Source of the DNA: Glaciihabitans tibetensis
Lineage (GTDB): Bacteria; Actinomycetota; Actinomycetes; Actinomycetales; Microbacteriaceae
Direction of reading: 5' to 3'
DNA length: 64,000 bases
Assembly (NCBI RefSeq): GCF_003003265.1
Contig: NZ_PVTL01000008.1
Coordinates: 113,958-177,957 of the forward strand
The notes under the pieces are model-generated. The model saw only the letters and a list, made by a program, of their open reading frames with translations. It had not been told where the DNA came from and did not search any database. The position numbers and the translations under genes were made by a program. Below, piece after piece: positions 44,394-50,893 of this stretch. The stretch's first letter is position 1; each line of letters starts with the position of its first letter.

Positions 44394-45304
44394 GCACCGA
44401 AATGACCCACCCCGCCGGCACCCGTGTGCTGATCCTGCTCGATGACCCGACGGGGGATGATGCGTCGCGAACCCTCCCTCTCGCAGCACACCTCCGGCAG
44501 GTGGACGCCGACGACCTGCATGTGTCGGTGCTCGACCTCGGTGTAACCCGTGGCGACGGCATCTTCGAGACCCTCGACGCGGTGGAGGGATCCCCGCAGT
44601 CGCTCGAGCCGCACCTGGCCCGCCTGGCCAACTCTGCCCGCCTCCTCGACCTGCCCGCGCCGTCGCTTGACCTGTACCGCGAGGCGGTGCACCGCGCCAT
44701 CGCCTTGTCGCCGTACCCGCGCATCTCGGTGAAGCTCGTGATGACGCGCGGCATCGAGGGCGCCGGCGCCTGCACCGGCTGGGTCTACGCGGAGGAGATC
44801 CCCGACTTCACCGCCGAACGCGAAAACGGAATTCGGGTGGTCACCCTCGATCGCGGCTACCGTCACGACGTGGCGCAGACGTCGCCGTGGCTGCTCCAGG
44901 GCGCGAAAACCCTGTCCTACGCGGTGAACAAATCCGTCTACCGGGAAGCCGCCCGCCGCGGGGCCGACGACGTGATCTTTCTCAGCCAGGACGGTTACGT
45001 CCTGGAAGGGCCCACCTCGTCCGTCATTCTCCAGTTCGGACAGCACTTCGTCACCCCCTCGACCGACCAGGGAATTCTCGCCGGAACCGCCCAGGCCGCG
45101 TTCTTCGAGTTTTGCGAGGCCAACGGCTACACCAGTGAGTACCGCCTGGTGCCCGCCGACGAGCTCGCACAGGCCGACTCCATCTGGCTCTCCTCGAGCG
45201 TGCGCCAGATTGTGCCCGTGCGGGAGCTGGACGGCACCGCCAGGTCGTTCGACGCCGAGGTGACGGCCGCCGCGCTCGAGCACCTGCTCGGCCGCCGCAG
45301 CTAG
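44390..45304 (+). CDS. PLP-dependent class IV aminotransferase/lyase
   Basis: 304 residues. GVTRGDGIFETLDAVEG near residue 52, QGAKTLSYAVNKSVYREAAR with the Schiff-base Lys near 170 and DGYVLEGPTSSVIL are class IV motifs shared by branched-chain and D-amino acid aminotransferases and aminodeoxychorismate lyase. The GAKTLSYAVN form is often annotated as lyase in actinobacteria. Its 4-nt overlap with the racemase favours a D-amino acid role here, but this is inference. An N-terminal extension of about 35 residues precedes the fold. Confidence 0.88.
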   Translation: MSTEMTHPAGTRVLILLDDPTGDDASRTLPLAAHLRQVDADDLHVSVLDLGVTRGDGIFETLDAVEGSPQSLEPHLARLANSARLLDLPAPSLDLYREAVHRAIALSPYPRISVKLVMTRGIEGAGACTGWVYAEEIPDFTAERENGIRVVTLDRGYRHDVAQTSPWLLQGAKTLSYAVNKSVYREAARRGADDVIFLSQDGYVLEGPTSSVILQFGQHFVTPSTDQGILAGTAQAAFFEFCEANGYTSEYRLVPADELAQADSIWLSSSVRQIVPVRELDGTARSFDAEVTAAALEHLLGRRS

Positions 45305-45336
45305 GTTTCGCCCGGCGGCTCGCCCGTCACGCGGTT

Positions 45337-46098
45337 TCAGTGCTTGCGCTTGCCGGCCTTCGCTTTCACGGTCGCCTGCACCCGGTTCCACAGCTCCGCG
45401 TAGGCTCGCGCCGCCTCGGTGGAGGGAGCGTAGCTGGCGAGAGGTGCCCGCGCGGTGCCCATCCGTTCGAGCTGCACCGTGGCGGGAACAACCACCGAGG
45501 TGACCGACTTGTGGGCACGCGGGAGTTGCTCAACCGCGTCCCGATGCTGCGTCTTGCGCCGGTCCACCATCGAGAGAAACGCGATGATGGGGGCGTGAGA
45601 GACCGAGGCGGCGACGAATTCTGTCACCTGCTCGAGCGACCGCATCGATAGCGGCGAGGGAACGAGCGGCACCACCACCGCGTTTGCGGAGAACACGGCG
45701 TTCTCGGCGACCAGCGAGGAGCCGGGTGGGCAGTCGAGGATGACCACGTCGTAGTCCCCGGACACCTGCTCGAGGATGCGCGCGACCCTCCTCTCCGATT
45801 TCTTGGAGTGATCGAAGACGAGGTCGAGGTCGCGGTAGCTGGCGTCGGCCGGAAGGACGTCAAGGTTGGGGTAGATGGTGCTGCGAATCGCGGCGTCGAC
45901 CTTGGTATCTCCCGCGATCAGCGCGCCCACCCCACCCTTCACTTTGGGCTTGACCCGCAGCAGAAATGTCGCCGCGCCCTGCGGGTCGAGGTCCCACAGC
46001 AGCACTCGAAAGTCCTTCGCCGCCTCCCACGCCAGGTTGACGGCAGCCGTGGTTTTACCCACACCACCCTTGGTGCTGTAGACAGCGACTACCTTCAT
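45337..46098 (-). CDS. ParA-like Walker ATPase (orphan)
   Basis: 253 residues. The deviant Walker A is YSTKGGVGKTTAAVNLAWEA, then LLWDLDPQGAATFLLRV and the VVILDCPPGSSLVAENAV Walker B. No HTH and no ParB gene are present. ParA-type ATPases position DNA or protein cargo on the nucleoid or membrane. It overlaps by 4 nt a small basic Rho_N-domain gene, which could be its partner. Chromosomal ParA is normally beside ParB near the origin, so this is a separate, orphan copy. Confidence 0.9.
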   Translation of the reverse strand: MKVVAVYSTKGGVGKTTAAVNLAWEAAKDFRVLLWDLDPQGAATFLLRVKPKVKGGVGALIAGDTKVDAAIRSTIYPNLDVLPADASYRDLDLVFDHSKKSERRVARILEQVSGDYDVVILDCPPGSSLVAENAVFSANAVVVPLVPSPLSMRSLEQVTEFVAASVSHAPIIAFLSMVDRRKTQHRDAVEQLPRAHKSVTSVVVPATVQLERMGTARAPLASYAPSTEAARAYAELWNRVQATVKAKAGKRKH

Positions 46099-46505
46099 CG
46101 TGACGGCGACGAATCGAGCGCCGCGAGCAGCTCGGCCTTATTCATTCGGGAGTATCCGGGGATCTGTCGCTCCTTGGCCTGCTGGCGAAGCTGGATCAGG
46201 GTGGATGCCCCGGGATCTACCTTCATCGCCTTCGCAGTCACCCGATCGACCGACGTGCTGTGCTCCGCCGCCAGTTTCTTCGTCTGCTTCGAGAGCACGT
46301 GCGCCTTCTTCTGGAGCTTCTTGCGAGAGGCACGAACAGCCTTTTCGGCCGCTCGTACACTTTTTTCCGCGAGGGCGAGAGCTTTTTTGGCCTTCTTTTC
46401 GCCAGTTTTCTTGTCGCCCGGCTTGCTGCTCGGCTTATTGCTCGGTTTCTTCTTGCCCGGCGTCTTCAGGGCTGTCTTCTTATTGCTCGTGTTCGTCTTT
46501 GACAC
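46095..46505 (-). CDS. Basic Lys/Ala-rich protein with Rho_N domain
   Basis: 136 residues from GTG 46505, which has GGAGG 8 nt upstream (an ATG at 46520 overlaps that site). Residues 1-45 are Lys/Pro/Ser-rich and disordered, about 45-85 form a basic coiled segment (AEKSVRAAEKAVRASRKKLQ), and the C-terminal 35 residues (LIQLRQQAKERQIPGYSRMN) match the Rho N-terminal / SAP-like nucleic-acid binding fold. It probably binds DNA or RNA. The 4-nt overlap with the ParA gene suggests a stoichiometric partner. Confidence 0.82.
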   Translation of the reverse strand: MSKTNTSNKKTALKTPGKKKPSNKPSSKPGDKKTGEKKAKKALALAEKSVRAAEKAVRASRKKLQKKAHVLSKQTKKLAAEHSTSVDRVTAKAMKVDPGASTLIQLRQQAKERQIPGYSRMNKAELLAALDSSPSR

Positions 46506-46596
46506 TGTGCACACCTCCATGAGTCGACCGCGATGGGCCTCTCAGTCCACCGTAGTGAACTTCAGCTGTCTACACGGTAAACAATTGGTGTGTCGC

Positions 46597-47415
46597 TCAG
46601 AGCGCGCCGGGCCCGAATCCGGGGAGAGAGGCGATGACGGCGGTGCCGTTGCCCACGGTCGAGACCACCGTAAGGCTGCCGTCAGCCAGATCGAGAACAT
46701 CGCGCAGCGCATGCAATCCGTGGCCGGTCGCGGTGGTGCTGTCCCCGCCGGCGCCCCCGGCGGGCCGTTCGGCGGCGTGCTCCGACAGAGTGCCCGCGGC
46801 GAGAGCCGAGGTGTCAAAACCGCGTCCGTTGTCCGCAACTCGCAGAACCACGGTGCCGTGGGTGGTGCTGACGGTGATCGATGCCGCCGTCGCTTCGGAA
46901 TGAATGTGAACGTTCGAGAGCGCGACTTTCGCGGCGCCGAGGAGCAGCGCCTCGACGTTCGGGTCGAGGCTGGCGGTGCCTCGCGCGCGCACGGTGACCG
47001 AAATGCCGGTGTCCCGCTCAAATGCTTCGCCGAGCTCGTCGAGCGCGATGGTTAACCCACCCTCAACGCCGACCGGCGCGCCGGAGGCAACCATCGCCCG
47101 CGTCTCCTTGAGCGACCGGCGCAGATTCTCCTCGAGAATGTTGAACTGCTTCGCCGCGCCCGGTGCATTGCCGGAGCGTAGTTCGCGACGGCCACGCTGG
47201 ACGGCGAGCACCAAACTCGTCAATTCCTGGGCGATGGTGTCCTGGATGTCACGTGCGAGACGATCGCGTTCGTCCCCAGCTCCCACCCCCTCGGTAAGAG
47301 CCGCAACGCGTTCTTCCGCGATGCGCAACTCGTTCGCCAGGCGGTCCCGTTCGGCAAACAGAGCGATGCTCTCTCGCGAGCGTCGCCCGACATCCCACCA
47401 TCGTTTTGTTTGCAT
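46597..47415 (-). CDS. HisKA_3-type histidine kinase homologue lacking the phospho-acceptor His
   Basis: 272 residues with no membrane helix. A short coiled N-terminus leads to RDRLARDIQDTIAQELTSLV, where the canonical H-box His (REIHDTLAQ) is Gln (codon CAG). The ATPase domain appears intact: N-box ALSNVHIHSEA, DNGRGFD and GHGLHALRDVLDLADG. No response regulator is adjacent. It may bind ATP and signal allosterically or modulate another kinase. It is 91 nt upstream of the Rho_N/ParA pair on the same strand. Confidence 0.85.
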   Translation of the reverse strand: MQTKRWWDVGRRSRESIALFAERDRLANELRIAEERVAALTEGVGAGDERDRLARDIQDTIAQELTSLVLAVQRGRRELRSGNAPGAAKQFNILEENLRRSLKETRAMVASGAPVGVEGGLTIALDELGEAFERDTGISVTVRARGTASLDPNVEALLLGAAKVALSNVHIHSEATAASITVSTTHGTVVLRVADNGRGFDTSALAAGTLSEHAAERPAGGAGGDSTTATGHGLHALRDVLDLADGSLTVVSTVGNGTAVIASLPGFGPGAL

Positions 47416-47535
47416 GCCCCTATCTTGCGCGCTGCGCAGCCGCGACGCCCCAGCCGCGCCGGATTAATCGAGCACGCGACCGGCGCCGCGACGGTGAGGC
47501 GCGAGCAAGCGAACCGAGCAGGCGAACCGAACAGA

Positions 47536-48228
47536 CTAGCCGAGCAGGCTGACGGCACGCGCGATGACCAGCGCGAGGATCACGAAGCCCGCAAACGATT
47601 CCAGCCCCATCAGCGCCTTCGCGCGGTGAGACAGCGGCATCGCGTCGGTGGGGCTGAACGCCATCGAATTCGACAGCGAAAAGTAGAGATAGTCGACGTA
47701 GCCGGGGGCCCAGTCACTCTTCGCCGACGACCGGATCGCGACCTCCGTGATTGCGTCGTGGTCCTCGTCCTGGGGAAAGCGGAAGTCCGCCGGGTCGAGG
47801 TCGCGGCGCTCCTCGTGTCGCCGCGCGACCGGGCCACCGCGGTCGATCTCCCAGTAGATGAGCGCGAACACAATGACGTTGGTGACCCACACTTGCACCG
47901 CCGCGATGAGCAGCGACGGGCCATCCTGCTTGCCCGCGTTCACCAGCAGGTAGACCAGCTGCACTAGGGCAATCTGATTTGCGGCGCCCAGCAGGAATGC
48001 GTTACTCACCGACAGCACCCGCGACCACCGCGTCTGTCTGGTCAGCCGGGCCGGGTTCAGAATCAGCACCGGAATCAACAGCAGGATGGCTATGCCGACG
48101 ACGCCGTACCGGATCCCCGGGAGAAAGGTACTGGGCAATAGTGCGTAGAGAACGAGAACGATGACGATTGCGATGACGGCCGGCAGGCGATGCTCCGCGC
48201 GAACGACTCGTTTTGGTTCAGTTGCCAT
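47536..48228 (-). CDS. DUF1345/channel-like membrane protein
   Basis: 230 residues. Hydrophobic segments lie at about 15-33, 39-57, 73-93, 105-123 and 205-228. The last two helices bracket VDYLYFSLSNSMAFSPTDAM, which resembles the pore loop of DUF1345 and two-pore channel relatives (Y-FS---T). The middle cytosolic loop is charged (ERRDLDPADFRFPQDEDHD). Ion transport is possible but unproven. It stands upstream of the kinase-like gene with 120 nt between them. Confidence 0.8.
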   Translation of the reverse strand: MATEPKRVVRAEHRLPAVIAIVIVLVLYALLPSTFLPGIRYGVVGIAILLLIPVLILNPARLTRQTRWSRVLSVSNAFLLGAANQIALVQLVYLLVNAGKQDGPSLLIAAVQVWVTNVIVFALIYWEIDRGGPVARRHEERRDLDPADFRFPQDEDHDAITEVAIRSSAKSDWAPGYVDYLYFSLSNSMAFSPTDAMPLSHRAKALMGLESFAGFVILALVIARAVSLLG

Positions 48229-48302
48229 TGCAGCGAGTGTAGTTGCAGCCCGCTCGGTTCGTTGTAGGATTGGACGTCGTTGTTTCGGGTAACCGAAGCC
48301 GC

Positions 48303-48375
48303 GGGCCTTTAGCTCAGTTGGTAGAGCGCCACGTTTACACCGTGGATGTCATCGGTTCGAGCCCGGTAGGGCCCA
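48303..48375 (+). tRNA. tRNA-Val (TAC)
   Basis: Acceptor GGGCCTT pairs with AGGGCCC, discriminator A, and CCA is encoded at 48376-48378. The anticodon arm is CCACG-TTTACAC-CGTGG, reading TAC. The D-arm is AGCTCAGTTGGTAGAGC. A degenerate copy of the 3' half occurs at 49504. Confidence 0.96.
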
Positions 48376-48378
48376 CCA

Positions 48379-48807
48379 TAGAAAGCCCTGGTGGAAAGGC
48401 AGTTCCCGTTCTTTAAGCTGTTGTTGCGGCGAAAGCTGATGCCGGAGCGCCGGTGTGGCGCCGGTGTGTGGTTTCGAGATTTCATGCCGACGGATGAGTT
48501 CAGCAGGTCCACAAACGACGCCACAGGGTCAGCGGCGGCTGCGCGGTGGGTCGCGACAGCGTGAGCTGCCGAGCTGCTCTCGCTGTGGGTTTCATCGCTG
48601 GCGAGGATGCCAGACGAGGGTGCTTTTCGGGTCATGAAGAGCCCGATTTCGTGACTAGCGTCAACTACGTAAGCGTTGGCATCTACGGGTTGTTTGCCAC
48701 CGGGCCGTATAATTTGGAGCGAGCACGCACCGACTTTTCCAATTGGGGTCCAACTGCCGTGTCCCATCACTGCAACTGGGGATGATCCGGCTGAGAGTGG
48801 TTGATCG
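48379..48807. other. 429-nt stretch without a supported gene
   Basis: Open frames exist on both strands, but the long minus-strand one runs antisense through the tRNA and has no coding character. Only 16-20 nt after the tRNA are shared with the copy at 49504. Nothing else was recognised. The GC content is lower than in neighbouring genes. Confidence 0.5.
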
Positions 48808-49071
48808 ATGAAACGTCTCTGGGTGTGGTTTGCTGCGCTGGCGGGCATCGGACTGCTTGTCGTCATTGTGCTCACGGTCATATCGGGGGCGCAGTATCGC
48901 TCCACGGAAGAGCAAGGCTTAGATCCCATCTACGCCGCCGATTGGATTGTCGCGGGGACCTACGCCGGCATGGCCCTCTTCGCAGTGGGTCTGATCGCAC
49001 TTGCCGTTACCGGCATAGTCGCCTTTGTGCGACAGCGGCGTTCTGATGATCAGGCGGAAACGGGCCACTGA
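48808..49071 (+). CDS. Small two-helix membrane protein
   Basis: 87 residues from ATG 48808. Hydrophobic helices at about 5-27 and 48-74 flank an extracytoplasmic-type loop (SGAQYRSTEEQGLDPIYAAD), and a charged tail (RQRRSDDQAETGH) follows. A clear terminator lies 15 nt after the stop. No family is recognised. It lies inside the interval bounded by tRNA-Val and its degenerate copy. Confidence 0.72.
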   Translation: MKRLWVWFAALAGIGLLVVIVLTVISGAQYRSTEEQGLDPIYAADWIVAGTYAGMALFAVGLIALAVTGIVAFVRQRRSDDQAETGH

Positions 49072-49085
49072 ACACCATCCAGATG

Positions 49086-49119
49086 AACGCCCCGCAATTC
49101 ACAGTTGGGGGGCGTTTGT
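49086..49119 (+). terminator. Intrinsic terminator
   Basis: AACGCCCC (49086-49093) pairs with GGGGCGTT (49109-49116), followed by TGTC. It ends the transcript of the 87-residue membrane protein. Confidence 0.75.
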
Positions 49120-49503
49120 CGTACCCGGGAGGCGATTGAAGCGATCACCTTTGCGGCTTTCACCGCGGTCGGCAGCCAGAGTCGGCTGCTCGAGCTCACT
49201 CATTCGGGCCTTACACGCGCTGCGGTCCGCTCGAGTCGGATCCCTCGAGCATCTCGCGGTGGTCAGGGTGCAGGTGTCCCTGTACATGTTCATGTTTTGT
49301 GTTTTCGAGGCGTCGAGCTGGACCCTCGCTGCCGAGAAACTGGCCGCAACTTCGATCTCACCTTGCGCAGGTCGTGACGGTCTGGCGCCGGTAGAGAGTC
49401 AGACAGCGTTCGTAATTATCCCAATGGCCAGAAAAACAGAGCGGCCAGTCTCACGAGATTTCCCGGTACTGCTGGGTACAGCGAACCAGAACGCTGCGTC
49501 CGA
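49120..49503. other. 384-nt stretch without a supported gene
   Basis: Several frames are open for 60-160 codons, but none has a ribosome site or a protein-like composition. No repeat or motif was recognised apart from the tRNA-like segment that follows. Confidence 0.5.
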
Positions 49504-49568
49504 CCACGTTTAGACCGTGGATGTCATCCGTTCGAGCCCGGTAGGTCCCCCATAGAAATCCCGGGTGG
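49504..49568 (+). repeat. Degenerate copy of the tRNA-Val 3' half and its flank (att-like)
   Basis: Aligns with 48329-48394: CCACGTTTA, ACCGTGGATGTCATC, GTTCGAGCCCGGTAGG and CATAGAAA are shared, with about six substitutions and one deletion. It keeps the T-loop and some 15 nt beyond the tRNA end but lacks the 5' half, so it is not a functional tRNA. Direct repeats of a tRNA 3' end are the footprint of tyrosine-recombinase integration. Confidence 0.85.
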
Positions 49569-49700
49569 GGATTCAGCGTGACCATGCGGGTAACCGAAAA
49601 AATCGCCTCGAGTGGGAGTCGCGGTCATATGCTCGGTCTGTAGCCGCGATCACCCGCTCCCAGTCTGGTGATGGGTAGCGGCATACCGGAGGTGACGCAA

Positions 49701-49802
49701 ATGCCCAAGAAGAGGATCCTAGTCATCGGCGTTATTGTCCTGCTCGCCGTAGGGGCACTGACCACCCTTGTCCTTCTCGCGTATGGTGCTAGCTCGTCCT
49801 AG
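49701..49802 (+). CDS. 33-residue single-helix membrane microprotein
   Basis: ATG 49701 follows GGAGGTGA by 7 nt, one of the strongest ribosome sites in the region. The peptide is MPKKRILVIGVIVLLAVGAL followed by TTLVLLAYGASSS: a basic head and one membrane helix of about 23 residues. No family is recognised. It could be a regulatory peptide or the stub of a signal peptide. Confidence 0.6.
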   Translation: MPKKRILVIGVIVLLAVGALTTLVLLAYGASSS

Positions 49803-50139
49803 GACTCTGCCGCTTGCTGGGCCGAAAGAACAAAGCGGCAGCCCGCCACTTCTGCGCGCGATGCGGAAGCAGACAGTCCGGTTGCACAGTCCCGGCGACA
49901 TGCTCGATCGCAGTCAGCACGCGAAACCCGCCGGCGCGGAACCGGACTCCCGGCATCGCGGCCCACCTCGAACTACGGAGGGCGGACGAGCGGCAGAATC
50001 GTCCGGAGAGGTCGTTATTCACCCCGTCAACGGCTTGGGTGATTGGGCACTGAACCCATTCGGGGCGGCTGGCACGGTGGATTCGCAGCGCTGTCAACCG
50101 TGAGCGGCTCGAAGGGGATGACTGCGCTAGGGTGACGAT
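49803..50139. other. 337-nt stretch without a supported gene
   Basis: Open frames on both strands have mixed composition and no ribosome sites. The stretch leads into the promoter of the two-component system. Nothing else was seen. Confidence 0.5.
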
Positions 50140-50171
50140 TGACCTAGGTCACAAATTCTTGTAGGGGGGGG
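50139..50171 (+). promoter_or_regulatory. Palindrome and G-tract upstream of the response regulator
   Basis: A perfect palindrome TGACCTAGGTCA occupies 50140-50151, overlapping a possible -35 (TTGACC, 50139-50144). Seventeen nt downstream is TAGGGG, merging into a run of eight G (50164-50171). The palindrome may be the binding site of the response regulator. Confidence 0.5.
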
Positions 50172-50245
50172 TCTGCGTGACCTCGAAGCTTTGGGCCTTG
50201 ACCCCAGGGCGAATGCGGCGAGCAGCCCACGGCAAAGGAGTTCGG

Positions 50246-50893
50246 ATGAACGCCACTACGCGGGTCGCTGTTGTTGACGACCACGAGCTGGTCGCGATCG
50301 GCGTGCGGAATCTGATCGAGTCTGCCGAAGGTCTCGTGTTCGCGCGCCACGCGACGTCGGTGGCCGAACTGGTACGACCGATGCGCGACGCCGAACTCGT
50401 TGTGCTCGATCTGAGCCTTCGTGACGGTATCCATCCGGAGGAAAACGTTCGCCAGATCCGCGAGTGGGGCGCGAACGTTCTTGTGCTGACCTCGGGCGAA
50501 GACCCGTATCTAGTGCGCAATGCGTCGCGTGCTGAGGTGCTGGGCATCGTTCGCAAGTCGACGCCGCGGGAGGCGCTGGTTGAAGCGCTACGCACGGCGG
50601 CACGAGGGGACCTGGTCCCGACGACTGAATGGGCGTCGGCGCTCGATTCCGACCCGCTTCTAGACGGTGCGCCGCTGACGGCGCGGGAACGTGAGGTGCT
50701 GAGCTTGTACGCATCGGGCCTGGGCGCCCGAGACGTGGCAGAGATGCTGTTCATCTCCGAGAACACAGTCAATGACCACTTGCGCCGGATCAGATCGGTG
50801 TATCACCAGATAGGCCGTCCGGCCACAACGAAGGTCGAGTTGTACCAGCGGGGCATCGAGGACGGTTTCGTGCAGGCGCCCAGACGTGGCTGA
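50246..50893 (+). CDS. NarL/LuxR-family response regulator
   Basis: 215 residues from ATG 50246, with AAAGGAG upstream. The receiver has the acidic VAVVDDHELVAIG pair, the phospho-Asp in LVVLDLSLRDG and Lys in GIVRKSTPREALVEAL. The C-terminal GerE HTH is LTAREREVLSLYASGLGARD to SENTVNDHLRRIRSVY. It overlaps the kinase gene by 8 nt. Target genes are not known; the convergent GT2/GH18 operon is the nearest candidate. Confidence 0.93.
   Translation: MNATTRVAVVDDHELVAIGVRNLIESAEGLVFARHATSVAELVRPMRDAELVVLDLSLRDGIHPEENVRQIREWGANVLVLTSGEDPYLVRNASRAEVLGIVRKSTPREALVEALRTAARGDLVPTTEWASALDSDPLLDGAPLTAREREVLSLYASGLGARDVAEMLFISENTVNDHLRRIRSVYHQIGRPATTKVELYQRGIEDGFVQAPRRG

Noticed and set aside
48309..48929. 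Minus-strand 206-codon frame through tRNA-Val
   Set aside because: Its C-terminus is the translation of the tRNA antisense strand and its composition is not protein-like.
49504..49568. A second tRNA gene
   Set aside because: There is no 5' half, no acceptor partner and a changed anticodon loop; it is a degenerate 3' fragment.
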